Assembly: GCA_933228895.1 (NCBI GenBank)
Contig: OW121856.1
Location: 17,625,805-17,689,804, forward strand
DNA length: 64,000 nucleotides
Origin: Platycnemis pennipes
Taxonomy: Eukaryota > Arthropoda > Insecta > Odonata > Platycnemididae
Direction of reading: 5' to 3'
The notes beneath the pieces were generated by a model, which was not told the origin of the DNA, did no database searches, and saw only the letters and a program-made list of their open reading frames with translations. Positions 1 through 11,809 of the stretch are shown here, piece after piece. Each line of letters opens with the position of its first letter. Within the stretch, counting starts at the first letter, position 1. The position numbers were made by a program, and so were the translations under genes.

Positions 1-753
1 TTACTGAAGTAGTATAGAAGTGTTCTGGTGGTTTTTACTTTTTTTATCCCTACCTCTCCATTAATTAGTGTAATTGTTTGTTGGTTCATAATTATATTGT
101 AAGTGCGCGGACATTTTATCACAGAATGTACATTTTAAGTATTTAATGAAGTGCCTACTTAGTGCAACTCATTTATCTACTCCTACGTGTTATGTAACAT
201 AATGGCTTCCAACGGAATAACGCGTCGCTAATTTCATTAAGATTATCGTAAAAAAAGAAGAATAAAATGAATGCATTGACATTAAAATATTTTAAAGCAT
301 AAAAATTTTAAAAGTAAATTATTATCATTATGGCTCAAAACATGTTTATTTCTTCCAGTTCATCAAAGACATATCGTCTGTAATATGAATAACAAAATGC
401 AATCAGTCCTTACTCCAACAGAAAACTTTCTAAACATTCCTTCTCCGATCAGCGGAACATATGTTGGCATACCTTAATGCCACGCTCATGTATCAGAACC
501 TTACGTGGGACTGTTATCCTTTTTTCAGCAGTTCTCCTCAGAGTTCTTCCTGTTAATGAATGGTGCGATGCCATGGCTTCACCATCGCAGCATATGGACT
601 CTCAACGTAAAAATTTCTACATGCTGTAAATTTAACCAGCTCCTGACGATGGAATGAAACTAGAAAGTAACGTGTTCGTGCAAATGAAGATAATTAACAC
701 GTAACACCAAAAACATAATACCTTTAATGCATTTCATAAATATACAATAATCA
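1..753. other. Unassigned AT-rich DNA
   Basis: No reading frame, repeat family or RNA gene could be recognised. It has the A/T-rich composition of intergenic or intronic DNA. Confidence 0.5.
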
Positions 754-1196
754 TGAGTAAACATTTCATAAGAACATATATCTGGAGCATGTATCTTTAC
801 GGCAATGAGGCATGAACGATGACAGCAGCGGAGAATTCATGGCTGGAAGCATTTGATATGTGGTGCTACCAAAGAATGATGAAGACAAAATAGATCTACT
901 GAGTGAAAAATGAAGAAGTTTTAAAAAGAGTGGGAGAATAGAGAAGTTTGGTGACAACTCTAACAATAAGACGGAACAACTTAATCGGCTTAAGGCAGTA
1001 TGGACTGATAAAGACAATCATCGAGGGAAAAGTGAACGTGAAGAATGGAAAAGGCAGGCCTTGTATGAGATATACATGGAACAGGTCGTGAAGGATGTGG
1101 AAGAGAGGAATTACGTTAATATGAAGAGGTTGGCTCATAGGAGAATCCAGTGGAGGGCTCTGTCAAACCAATCTTAGTATTTTTGACCGATGATAA
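754..1196 (+). mobile_element. RTE LINE, 5'-truncated 3' fragment
   Basis: This matches the 3' end of the full-length RTE element at 33251-36667. Translated with frameshifts it gives the same C-terminal region of the reverse transcriptase: the 'RTYIWSM-LYG' segment, then 'TAAE', a WCYQR-like stretch and the 'VEGKVN-KNGKGRP' tail. It ends in a short GATGATAATGA tract, the decayed (GAT)n tail. Stops and indels interrupt the frame, so it is a dead 5'-truncated retrocopy. Confidence 0.85.
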
Positions 1197-2274
1197 TGAG
1201 AGGGTCTACGGCCCAGTTGGCCTCCATATAATGAGAGAGACATTTTTCAATGAGGGAAGAATTATCACACATACGACAGTTTCTTTGCAAAGAAGACAGA
1301 TTAAATTAGAAAAGTGTTAACTCCAAATAACAACCCAAACACAAATAGTTACTAAAGACAACCTCAACTAAAAAATAAATATTTTTACTGTTGATAGTAA
1401 CGCAAACGGCTTCTATAAAATTAGGAATATTATATGCATGTGATTTTTCTTACTCAGAAAAAAGACGAATAAATCTTGTGCATTTAATTTGAAGAAACGT
1501 GCAGCTATTTGTATACACCTAATTACCTAAAATTACTCATGTATGTACGATTGCTTCATAAATGTAATTAGGTTTTTCCATTGTCATATAAACGAGAAAG
1601 CAATCTCGGCGTGTAGAATATTAAAATAGCAGTCTATCGTTCAAAGCTGAAAATGTATAATTATCTCGGTAAACACCATTTAATATTATTGGCCCCATTT
1701 GCAGGTTTCATGCTGATATGGTGACAGATTGTTTAATGGTAACGGATTCGAGTGCATAATTTAAATTATTATTTTTCCACTTCGCATAGTGACGATTTTT
1801 TGCGTCACTTAGCGCGCGTGAAAAAGTGTCTTCACCTCGCCGAGCCATTCAAGGTGGGATTTTATATTCAACGGCCCTTTTTCCCATCAGGTTCCCTTAT
1901 CAAAGCCTAACATGTGGCCCCCATTCAGAGTTCATTCATGAGGTAGCATGCATGTGGTCACATTCTCTGTCCACTTCAATTAACGCTTATCTATCTTGCA
2001 TGACTCCATTAGCAGCCATTTAATACTTAACGTGAACCCCGCGGGGCCATCTCAGAGCTCATTATCACTTCGTCCACATTGGGAAGGATAACTTCTCATT
2101 TGCAAGTTCCACCGCTCCATTTCATCTCTCTACAAACTGCAATTCACACACTAAAACCCTGTGCCTAATTCAATAATTTTAATCCTTCTCCACGTGAAAA
2201 TATCTTTACGCTACTGAGTAATGTAAAGATGGCATGCAGTGGAGAGGTTGTATCGTTCAAAATAGAATATAATA
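1197..2274. other. Unassigned AT-rich DNA
   Basis: No recognisable element. A short open frame at 1826-2023 has no family features and is probably chance. Confidence 0.45.
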
Positions 2275-2809
2275 AATGAGGGCGTTCACTTGGAACCGAA
2301 ATCGCAATTTTGTATACGAAATCGTCAGATGGAAACGAAAAAAGAATTTCAGTGAAAAAATTAATCTTCTAACCACAACCATTCACTCATAAATCAAAAA
2401 TTTAAATAAGTAAAAGGTAATGCCCACCGAAAAAGCTGCTGTGATAACATTGACGTCATTTTCCTCACGTCCTTGACTGCTTTTCGGGGAAGGGAAGGGA
2501 GTAGAGGGGGCTTCTCGGAAGGTTTGCTCGCACAGATGCAGTCGCAACTGCTCCTATTGGCAGAGTCAGCTGTGCTCGCCCCATTGTAATAAGGCAAGTA
2601 GCTTCGCGGGCTCAGTTGTGATTGGACGAAGTCGATATACGTCAGAGGTTGCACCACGGCCACTTTTCCGAAAGGGTTAAAAACATCAGTTTTTCGCCAC
2701 TTATAACTCGGGAAATAATTGACGAATCAAAAAACAAAAAAACACGTGTCTTTATATTTTAAAAACTCCTTCAGATTCGGCAATAAAAAATATGGTAAAC
2801 GACCCCATT
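2275..2809 (+). mobile_element. Interspersed repeat M, copy 1 (TIR, non-autonomous)
   Basis: One of four copies of a repeat of about 535 bp (others at 23841-24351, 44259-44446 and 60579-61113). It starts AATGAGGGCGTTCAC and ends GTAAACGACCCCATT; these ends are imperfect inverted repeats (complete copies suggest AATGGGGTCGTTTACC). The interior has a CRE-like TGACGTCA (about 2451), two inverted CCAAT boxes (ATTGG) and a conserved tract CCACTTTTCCGAAAGGGTT. No transposase is encoded; the 89-residue reverse frame at 2394-2663 recurs in other copies but resembles no known protein. It is probably a MITE-like DNA element; superfamily unknown. Confidence 0.7.
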
Positions 2810-2811
2810 AT

Positions 2812-2898
2812 CCCTTTCACGCATGATAGGTAATGCATGTTTGGTGTGAAATCACCCCCTTCCACACACCTTTATGCTATCTTGCAGGATACTATATA
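2812..2898 (+). mobile_element. CR1/L2-A LINE, 3' terminal scrap
   Basis: Only the last ~85 bp of the family A 3' end are present: the 'TAATGCATGTTTGGTGTG' stretch, the CCTTCCACACACC hairpin arm, and a decayed TAGAGGTA tail. It directly abuts the end of repeat M. Confidence 0.75.
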
Positions 2899-4767
2899 GA
2901 GGTATCATTTATTCAGAATCGTAATATTTTATCCTCCAAACAGACTGTCCAAACCTGACATTATATCGAAATATTTAGCTTCATCTTTGACTGTAAGAGA
3001 TCTTCAGTCTTTCATTTGCATTTCAGACTGTGGATAATTAAACTAGACAAAATACTACTTCCCATATTTTCCCACACAGGATATGATTGATTGTGGGAAA
3101 AGATCGAGAGAGGGAACAGGACACTTTATGATACCTGTCGATTAAGATGAGACTTCAAATTCCGGAAAGGATGTGATCCCTTTAGGCATCTTGTCAGAAA
3201 ACGGGAAAGATAAATCAAACTTTGAGGAAAACTTGTACGCCACGAATATGTGTTAAACACCTGCAGAAATGACATGCATCATACTTTGCAAATTATATTT
3301 AATAACAGTGATTCCTACGATGGAAAATGGAATGAAATATGATGGATGTGATATGGAAAAAGTGATTCCTATGCATAAGGTATAGATATTTTTTTCTTTT
3401 ACTATAATGCTAAAGTTCTGCTTTCTATTGCAAGGTTTGAAAAGTTTAAGTGATATTTACTAGAAACACATCCAATTTACCATTTTATTTTGCCCCTTTG
3501 ATCCTTCCATGTATTCAGATTTACTACTACAGATTTCATTAAATATTCGTGAATATCTAATGAAAGTTTTGACTTTTGACCAGAGGTAAATAGCTATTAG
3601 ACATTCAATTTTGTTTTAGGTGCTTCAACTGCTTGTGCTACATCGCTTGCTCGCCAATAAACTTACGCTTAATTTTGGACAAAAACGACGTCTACCCCCC
3701 TGTAGTGATTTCCAACCCAGCACTCTACCGTTAACTACCTACAATTTAATTTTCTCTCAGCATTGGCGTAATAACCTGTTCAGAACCAAGTAACGAACAT
3801 TTACAATATCGTAGTACCTTACAAGAGAAAATTTATTTGATTACCAACAGTAAGAACAACACGATGATTGGAAAAAATTATTGAAGAAACTTAATCCTTC
3901 CGCAGGTAAACTGTTTTAAAGCACAAGTTAACTACTTTAAGTACCAACTGCTTAGAAATAATATAGTTTTCCTGTGGAACACATAATTTCTTCTATTCAT
4001 TTTTTTTATTGATCATGGAATTTCACAAACTCTTGCTTCAACAATCCACTTGAACAACAACCCGTGTTAATTATTGTGCACCAGGATAAATGAAACAAGT
4101 ACTGCCACCACTGTATACGTAAATTATATTATGTTCTCGAATTTAATAATACATCGGCATTCCAAATTTGAAAATATTATCTCAAAATATTACTTTACTC
4201 TTTTTAACGAAAAGGAGACGGTCTGAATACGAAGGAATTTATTGGCAGAACATGCAAAATTCTTTATGCTTTTCTTCATTCACCCTTAAACAAACCAAAG
4301 GTTATGGCGCTTCTATCTAACTTTCAATTTCACTTCAGAATGCTTCTTAAATAAAGGGTGAGGTAGAAAGTTACGCATTTCAACGTTTACCATCCCATTA
4401 ACCTCATTTCGAAGTTCTCCACGGCTCGAATGCTAAATTCTCCAGCGTATCTCCATTCCACTTTCAAACCTCCCACCGTTTCCATCGCCTTAACCATCAC
4501 TCTGAAAATCTTCGTTCAAGTTCTTAGATATTCCGCTAGGGTGCAAACTGCTCGAGTCAACCACATAAAATCATTATTGCACACGGAGAGAACTGTTTTA
4601 CCGCAACCATGGAGTTCGAGTCAGGAACCAAAAAATCAGGGTTAGCTGATGTGCTAAACCATGTGCTACAAAAATAATAGCTTAATTCTTTCATAGAAGG
4701 AAGTATATGCACATCGAAACTGTAGTTGTAGTAACTTGTATGTCCATACATACGTTAAGTTGTGTCA
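2899..4767. other. Unassigned AT-rich DNA
   Basis: Read on both strands without finding coding homology, TIRs or RNA genes. Short ORFs at 4430-4645 and 4557-4751 overlap on opposite strands and look like chance frames. Confidence 0.45.
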
Positions 4768-6096
4768 TGTGAAACTCAACTTGCTCTCTTTTCCCACGAT
4801 ATTTTAGTTTCTGGCGAAAATAATATTCCAGTCGATGCTATATTTCTCCATTTCAAAAAGCTTTTCACAAGGATTCTCATAGCAAACTAATCTTGAAATT
4901 AAAATCTTATGGGTTAGACTGTAACATTATAAAATGGTTGACTGATTTTCTGCATGATCAGGTGCAGAGGGTTATTTTGGACGGTGTTACCTCACCGGCA
5001 ATTAAAGTCACTTAGGGTATCTCACAAGGTAGTGTGATTGGTCCACTCCTATTCCTTCTGTACATATATGATATCAAAAAGGTGGTAAAAAGTAAGCTTC
5101 GTCTATTTGCCGATGACGCAGTAGTGTACAGGGAAATTCTAAGCCCAAACGATAAGCAATATTTAAATGATGACCTACAAGCATTCTAAAATTGGTGTGA
5201 TACATGGCAGCTAGAATTAAATTTTAAAATATGTGTAGTAATGAATTTTTGGAAAAAGAATAGTTCTCCTAGCACATGCAAAATAAGTAATAATGAAATA
5301 ACAAACGTGGAATCATTTAATATCTTGGAATAAGACAAACACATGATCTTTCCAGGGGTAAACATATACGTGAAATAATGGGTAAAGCTAATCGTAAACT
5401 GGGTTTCATCAAAAGAGTATTGGGTAAATGTGACGATCATGTACGAGAAATCAACTACTTTCCCCTTGTTAGACCTCATTTGGAATATGCTGCCAGTGTA
5501 TGGGATCCCTACGAAATCGGTCTAAGTAATGAACTTGAACGTGTGCAGCGAAGATCGGCAATATTTGTCAAGGGACGGTTCGATAATTATATTAGCGTAA
5601 CCAGTCTATTAAATGAAATGGGAATCATTGTCAGATCGCAGGCTGAATTTTAGATTTAATCTCTTAAACAAATTCCAAGACAATATTTTCAGTGATGATG
5701 TTAAAAATATTTTACGAACCGCAACTTACTATGGCAGACTGGACCATAATCATAAAATTAGAGAAATTGACCGAACTGACCGATTCAAAATGTCCTTTTT
5801 CCCTCGTACAATTAGAGATACGAATAACGGTAAGTATGTCCTATCGGAGAGTAGCAATGAATAGCATTGGTAGCTGCATGTTGGTATGAGTACTTAAAGC
5901 TAACCCTACTAACAGAATTTTTTTGTATGCTTGTTTTACAACTTCTATCTTTTTTAAACAGTGTAGTTCTGACTACTATATTAATACTATTCCTTTTTTA
6001 TGCATGATATGTAGAGCATGTTTGGTGAGAAATCATCCCCTGCCACACACCCTTGTGGTGGCTTGCAGGGTATTATGTAGATGTAGATGTAGATGT
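4768..6096 (+). mobile_element. CR1/L2-A LINE, 5'-truncated RT copy
   Basis: A 5'-truncated copy that starts inside the reverse transcriptase (the 'TQLA' segment before the first catalytic Asp) and runs to the 3' terminus. Recognisable pieces in order: 'LVSGENNIPVDA', 'GTSQGSVIGPLLFL' derivative, 'LFADDAVVYREI' (FADD catalytic motif, about 5106-5141), 'GFIKRVLGKCDDHV', 'LVRPHLEYAASVWDPYEIG', 'NELERVQRRSA' and 'DRTDRFKMSFFPRTIRDTN'. Several stops and frameshifts make it non-functional. The 3' UTR ends in the family hairpin (CCCTGC 6038-6043 pairing with GCAGGG 6065-6070) and a (TGTAGA)n tail at 6076-6096. Confidence 0.9.
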
Positions 6097-6475
6097 TAAG
6101 GTAGTGAATCAGTGCCCTTAAAAATGGGCTTCACAGAAATCACAAGTAGAACGCTTCCGTTTCCGCTGTTCCTCTAAAAAATGGAAATATAAACTATTGA
6201 TGAAATGGTAGAAAAGACCTTTCTTTCCTCCTATTGTGTTACAATAGTATCGTGGTACAACTATTTTGGTTAGCGCATTGGTGAAACATAGAAACTATTC
6301 CTAAAGGAATTCATTATGGAATGTATTTCATACCTTTTATACTTGAAATTGAAGTTTATTTTTACCACTTCAAGTTCTAATAATAAACGCCAATTGCATT
6401 TGGTTGATGTTTCTGGTGTAATTTCATGAAATTTGCTAATATTCACTATGATTGATACGATACACTTTGTAATTC
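6097..6475. other. Unassigned AT-rich DNA
   Basis: No recognisable gene or element between the L2-A tail and the Penelope-type inverted repeat. Confidence 0.4.
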
Positions 6476-6850
6476 CTCAATAATTTTATTTCACAAAACT
6501 ACCATGGTTTAAACGGTTGACGTCGTCTTCAGGCGAGCGACTTAATACGGTATACTTTATTTTAACTTCACACTACAACCATGGTTTTGACGGTAGATGT
6601 TGAAACCATAGTCGTAGTGAATTATTGTGGAATTACAACGTTTATCCTGTCATTCATAATTTTTACCAGCAAATTCTCTTAAGTTACGCCATAAACTGCC
6701 AATCTTATCCAGTGTGATTGTAACGTAACTAAGGCCAGCCTTTACAGAAGGCTGGCCTCTTCCTAATACCGTATTGCGACCTGAAGATGACGTTTACCGT
6801 CGAAACCATGGTGATAGTGTGAAATTAAATCATTGTGAAGTTAAAAGGTC
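6476..6850. mobile_element. Penelope-type terminal repeats, inverted arrangement
   Basis: Two similar segments face each other: 6492-6551 and 6766-6821 share an inverted core with CCATGG, GACGT and TAATACGGTA. The right arm carries CTGAAGA (6781-6787), a short stem GACG/CGTC and GAAAC (6802-6806), the order of a hammerhead ribozyme core as found in Penelope-like terminal repeats. A third related unit lies between them (ACCATGGTTTTGACGG, about 6588). A perfect 10-bp hairpin GGCCAGCCTT/AAGGCTGGCC sits at 6733-6757. No coding part remains, so this is probably a terminal-repeat-only copy. Confidence 0.6.
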
Positions 6851-6959
6851 ATTCTATCATTCATAATGAGTGCCAATTGCATTCATCATTAATTACTTCA
6901 TCACCACAGCGTTTGCTTCCAATCCATTTTTGCGAGATAGAGCTGCACTTACAATAATG

Positions 6960-7310
6960 GTGAGAGTAGACATACGGGTGTAGAACCTATATACTTGGTT
7001 AGTTATCGGTCCCATCCCGAGGGCCCATATTCGGTTCCCGGCAGAGGCGGTTTTTTTCAGTGGCAAACCGGTCCCTACTTGAGTGGAGGGCATCTCAGGT
7101 TCAGTACACCGTCCGTCGGATGGGACGTTAAGCCGTGGTCCCCTTGGCGCCTGTCGTCAAGAGTAGGCTAATGCTGACACCGGGTTTCTCTCCACCCTTT
7201 GCTCCATTACCTTAAACGTTGCTATCGTTACCCAATTACCCACCTATTCTTAATGGTGCAAGTTGACTCAGCTGTCGGTTGCCACCCCTCAATAACTAAC
7301 TAACTAAAGT
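6960..7310 (+). mobile_element. tRNA-derived SINE (family S1), copy 1
   Basis: A head with a B-box-like ATTCGGTTCCCGGC (about 7028) and an A-box-like TTGGTTAGTTATCGG upstream is followed by a body containing CGTCGGATGGGACGTTAA and GGTCCCCTTGGCGCC. The body is repeated at 62755-62960, and the 3' part (CACCTATTCT, then GTCGGTTGCC) is repeated at 45965-46090. Polymerase III boxes plus repetition support a SINE. The tail shows CTAACTAACTAA. The exact 5' boundary is uncertain. Confidence 0.65.
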
Positions 7311-8366
7311 CGTTTGCACACGCACTTCTAGTCTTGCAAAAACTCATGGGGGACTAACTGCAACCTACCTCAAATATAAGGAGTACGATCTAAAATAGAT
7401 CCATTTCCTAGTATAGCATATAATCCGTATATGCGACAGTGGTTTACTAATTATTTCAATAAAAATATCACGCAGAATGCATGAGAGCTATGATTCATTA
7501 GAGCTATGATTGAATTTTCCTCGAAAATTGCCCCACAGTTTTCTCGTCCACAGAGTTGGATTACGAAAAATTACCCTATCACAAACTCAGAAGAGGGAAC
7601 TGCGCAGAAAAAATCAAAACTTTAACATTTTCCAATTATAATTAGTTCGGAAGAACTTCGGCGACGGAGAGATTTTTGTGGGCAACAGTGGGCAGTGATT
7701 AACGCGGAGATATCGAGCGTCACTAGGGCGGAACAAAAATCTGGCCGTAACTCACGTTCCCGATCAAAATCGGACTTCTTAAAACTTTAAATCTCCATTT
7801 CATCTACCCCTCCTTCCCTACTGTGGACTCCTTTTTTGGCAAAATATCCATTTTAAATATCCCTTCCCAACTTTCACCACCGCATTATTCAAGAGAGGGC
7901 AGGGTTCAGATCGGGGAATCCCACTTGTCCCTGTCGACCCCTGACCCCTCCACGAACAGCTCCTGCCTCACCACCGTAGCCTCCACACCACTCTCTGCTC
8001 ACCCCTTTCGCACAGCATACATATACCCAACCGGGGGTTACCTTTTTTTATCTCGACCTACCTTCCCATCTCTCCCACACGTCACCGAGACCGCCATAAC
8101 TTTCCCGACCCGTGATTTGATTCTCATCCTGAAGTTGATGAAGCGGACGCCATCCTAATGGATGGCGTGAAACATCAGACGATCGAACCTCGAGCTCTAC
8201 AGGGGGTGTTGTACACACAGTCGGTTTAATGCTGAAGCGATCGCCTGTAGTCCAGTAATCACCGTCATTTCGAAGAAGGAAAATCACTTTCACCACCGGC
8301 ATGATTCCGCTTTAATGATGGAGGAGTTTAGCTATCCATGCATCCAGGTCTTATTACGAATCGTAG
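7311..8366. other. Unassigned DNA with an unexplained overlapping ORF pair
   Basis: Frames of 111 residues (7823-8158, plus) and 84 residues (8048-8302, minus) overlap on opposite strands. Neither shows a family motif. This stretch is less A/T-rich than its surroundings. The perfect hairpin GGACGCCATCC/GGATGGCGT-C around 8146-8167 is the only structure noted. It could be a decayed element or a host exon; no function is assigned. Confidence 0.3.
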
Positions 8367-8806
8367 TTAGTGTCAGATCGCAGGTTGAAATTTAGACTTA
8401 ATCTCTTAAACAAATTCCAAGACCATATTTTCAGTGATGTTGTTAAACATATTTTGCGAACCCCAACTTACTATGGTAGACTGGACCATATCAATCACAA
8501 AATTAGAGAAATTGGTTGCCGAACTGGTAGATTCAAAATGTCCTTTTCTTCTCGTACAATTAGGGATATGAATGGATAATATTGGTAGCTCCATGTTCGT
8601 ATAAGAGCTTGATGCTAACCCAACCCTAACAGCATGTTTTTGAATGTTTGCTTTGCTATTTTTATCTTTTTTTAAATAGTGAAGTTTAGAACAGTATATA
8701 AATACTAATCCTTTTTTATGCATGATCTGTAGTGCACGTTTGGTGAGAATTCACCCCCTGCCGCACCTTTATGGTGGCTTGCAGGGTATTATGTAGATGT
8801 AGCTGT
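8367..8806 (+). mobile_element. CR1/L2-A LINE, short 3' copy
   Basis: Starts within the C-terminal reverse transcriptase region ('SDRRLKFRLNLLNKFQDHIFSDVVKHILRTPTYYGRLDH', read in pieces at 8370-8570) and runs through the 3' UTR to the hairpin CCCTGCC...GCAGGG and a decayed GTAGATGTAGCTGTAG tail. It is 5'-truncated, as expected for incomplete target-primed reverse transcription. Confidence 0.88.
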
Positions 8807-9065
8807 AGTGTGTAAACTGAGATGAATCACATCCAAAAATTGAGTATGGTAGATATGCCTTCAGGTACAAAGTCCAACTGATTTTAGTCAAAAATGTACC
8901 AGGCAGGTGCATAAGTGCAAAAAGTGCTAACTATCAAATGTTTTCAGGCGTGATAAGGTTGAAGTGAATTGAAAATGAAAGTAACTAAAAGATAGTGAAC
9001 ACCACAGAGAATTATAGATTTTCACAAATAGTTAACGGTATTTTTAAGCTAGGCACTGTCCAATT

Positions 9066-9107
9066 ACATTTCTATATGGTGGCTTGGAGGGAATTACGTA
9101 GATGTTG
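9066..9107 (+). mobile_element. CR1/L2 3' tail scrap
   Basis: About 40 bp matching the end of the family: TATGGTGGCTTGGAGGG, then TTACGTAGATGTTGATG. Only the 3' half of the terminal hairpin and the tail survive. Confidence 0.6.
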
Positions 9108-9757
9108 ATGAAATGAGGTACTGATCCCGTCATAACTACGCTCTAAGCATGATCATTTCATCTATCTACGAGAATGCTTTGAAAGATATCAAAATCATAG
9201 TATTATAATTATTACCTTAACGTGCATGCTTACAAAAATCTAAAAATGAATGCAGTGCGACACAGATAGCCTTTCAAACAGCGAAGGCGATAAAACACGA
9301 ATTTTGGCGAGAAAAAACGAACCGAGAATTTAGGATTTCCAAATAATTACACATTAAGTAACTTTGAAGAACATCATTCTCCATGCATACGATCTTGGCC
9401 TCCTTCTTAATTGAATACTGTGAGGAGAATAATTTATTATGCAATTGAAAATTATCCTATTTGTTGACCGCGTAATTCGTCAATTTATGCCTGCATATTA
9501 AATCAATAATTAAATATAATTGGGCAATGAAATTTTTATTAAGTTTATCTTCATTTTTACTCAATAGACCCACGTTGAATAATGACGTCGGACTAACTTT
9601 TGAATGGAAACACGATAAATAAATGAGCGTTTAACAAATCATAGTGCAGTTTATATCAGAGTATGCTAATCTCGGTGCCTTATAAATTCAACACTCTTAG
9701 GCGTGATATGGTGGAACAGCATTTTAAAATAAAAATGCGGTAATAGTACTGTCCACT
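9108..9757. other. Unassigned AT-rich DNA
   Basis: No coding or repeat structure recognised. Confidence 0.4.
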
Positions 9758-10096
9758 TGAATTTTTAATGTAAATGATACACAACCCTTATTACAACGTT
9801 CCTTAGGACGTCATCATTAGGTCTACACAAGTTGTGTCTCCAATGGAAATATTTATGCATGAGCGAAGGAAAGAGGAGGGGGAATTCTTGACCAATGAAG
9901 GAGGTGGTAGTTAGGAAAGGGGGGAGATGGTGAATAACAGGGGGGGGGTTGTTATGGTACATGTGACCTTCCCGAAGATTCGAGAGTGTGGCCTAAGGGG
10001 GGTTGGTGTTGTGAAGTGTGGAGATAAGCAGAGGGGGGGAGGAGGGGAGTAGAGGCTTGGGTTGTCAGGTGGACAAGGACAGAATGGGGGAGTGAA
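9758..10096 (-). repeat. PLE left terminal repeat (inverted)
   Basis: Reverse-complement match to 13937-14225: shared tracts include AATGTAAATGATACACAAC, the GGACGTCATCATTAGGTCT core and ATTCTTGACCAATGAAGGAG. The hammerhead-like core is damaged here: on the minus strand it reads CTAATGA and GTAAT where the right copy has CTGATGA and GAAAC. The left repeat is longer than the right one because of extra G-rich sequence at about 9985-10050. Confidence 0.85.
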
Positions 10097-10517
10097 CATC
10101 TCCCCATTCTATCCTAGTAAAAAAAATTTTTTATTCAATGGGACTCACTACCTCCAACAAGAGGGTTTAGCTATGGGATCACCTTTATCCCCATTGCTGG
10201 CTGACATTTTCATGGATGATCTTGAACGTAAACTTTGTAATTCCAATTTCAACCTTTTAAACAATGTATTTTATTGGTTTAGATATGTGGACGATATTTT
10301 ATGTTGTTGGACCGGCAGCCATTGGCAAGCGGATAAATTTTTAACCTTCTTAAATTCCTTGCACCCACGTATCGCTTTTACCATGGAGACAGAGTCAGAA
10401 GGTCAACTGAATTTTCTAGACCTGAGAATCTCCAGTTCACAGATCAAGCATGTCTTCGATATTTACCGTAAGCCCACATACACTGACCAAGTGATACCAG
10501 CAGATTCTTACCACCCA
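10091..10517 (+). pseudogene. PLE reverse transcriptase, C-terminal part
   Basis: The frame encodes 'EGLAMGSPLSPLLADIFM' (RT finger/palm motif, about 10160-10215), 'WFRYVDDILCCW' (YVDD catalytic motif, about 10277-10312), 'TMETESEGQLNFLDLRI' and 'YRKPTYTDQVIPADSYHP'. These are the diagnostic order and wording of Penelope-family reverse transcriptases, distinct from LINE enzymes. The upstream motifs and N-terminus are absent: the frame runs straight out of the terminal repeat. At 10517 the frame is cut by the RTE insertion and continues at 11097 ('SQKTAAFNSMIHRVLNIPL'). Confidence 0.9.
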
Positions 10518-11096
10518 TCATCATCATCATTGGTCAACAATCCTAGGATTGGTTTGACGCAGCTATCCACTCGATTCTTCTATCGGCCAACCTTTTCATT
10601 GTGACTTAATACTTCTCTTTTACATCCTTCACAACCTGTTTTATATATATCATACGAGGCCTGCGTTTTCCAATCTTCCCGTTCACTTTTCCCTCGACGA
10701 TAGTCTTCATCAGGCCATCATGTCTCAAGATATGGCCGATTAAGTTTTCCCTTCTTCTTTTTAGAGTTGTCAGCAGACTTCTCTTTTCTCCTACTCTTCT
10801 TAGCACTTCCTCGTTACTTACTCGGTCGATCCATTTAATCTTCAGCATTCTTCTGTAGCACCACATTTGAAATGCTTCTACCCTCTTCTTCTCCGCTGCT
10901 GTCATCGTCCATGATTCACTGCCGTAAAGAAACATGCTCCAGATGTATGTTCTGATGAACTGTTTCCTTACTTCTATGCTTGTATTTCCTGATGTAAGTA
11001 GATTCTTCTTTTGATAGAATGCCCTCTTTGCCTGGGCTATTCTACTCACTATTTCTTTCTTGCTTCGTCCATCGTTGGTTACTCGCTTACCACCCA
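10507..11096 (-). mobile_element. RTE LINE 3' fragment with 11-bp TSD, nested in PLE
   Basis: The element proper is 10518-11085; CTTACCACCCA is duplicated at 10507-10517 and 11086-11096. The tail reads (CAT)n on the plus strand. On the minus strand it encodes 'GSESWTMTAAEKKRVEAF', 'WCYRRMLKIKWIDRVSNEE' and 'RRRENLIGHILRHDGLMK' (most of a 163-residue open frame), nearly identical to the C-terminal region of the full-length RTE at 33251-36667. It is 5'-truncated just upstream of 'RVTNDGRSKKEIVSRIAQAK'. The exact TSD and intact frame point to a fairly recent insertion. Confidence 0.93.
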
Positions 11097-11247
11097 ATGT
11101 CCCAAAAAACAGCCGCTTTTAACTCTATGATCCACCGAGTGTTAAATATTCCGCTTGCCAAAACCAATTTTGACTAAGAATTAAAAACCATCAGACACAT
11201 CGCATCGGCCAACGGCTATAAGGCCTCCTTAGTAGATGGCATTTTAA
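11097..11247 (+). pseudogene. PLE coding segment between RT and GIY-YIG
   Basis: Continues the RT frame after the RTE insertion ('MSQKTAAFNSMIHRVLNI', one stop, then 'ELKTIRHIASANGYKASLVD') until the TTAA target of the piggyBac element at 11244-11247. Confidence 0.8.
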
Positions 11248-11809
11248 CCCTTAAGCAGGCGCGCCTCCATAACGTAACACTAGCGGGCGCGTGACGCACT
11301 GAGTGCACCATTAGCTTCATATCCCAATTCTTGGTTTTAACTTGTGCTGTCGCTCTTCATGAGAATTTTACATTATTTTTTTTAATTACTTAATTCATTA
11401 CTAAATGGATATGAACTTTTATAGCTAAAAATCATTTCTGAAAGTATTTCTTAACGATATCCATTCTCGATGAGAAAAATAAAATATCATGCATCACATC
11501 ACAGTAATTCCATTTCTGCATGAATTACAACGTATTGATGTCTTATAATGTAATTAACACACAAACTTCACCAATATCACACCTAATGGTACTATTTATA
11601 TTTTTCCCGCGACCTCAGGTTACAAATCTTCCACGTTTTTCGATTGGCCGCTCAATTACCTCATCATTTTTGGCGGTTGGTATATTATTATTGGGATTAT
11701 TGGCGGTTGCTGCATCCTTCGATAGACTGTTTATTTTTGAACGCTCAACTAAGTGATCTTTCAAAGACAGACGCTTTAAAGAACTCTTCTTTCAGTTTTT
11801 GGATTTCCA

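Noticed and set aside
9765..10099. Reverse ORFs rich in Pro and His
   Set aside because: They lie in the PLE terminal repeat, and the G-rich strand keeps the complementary frame open.
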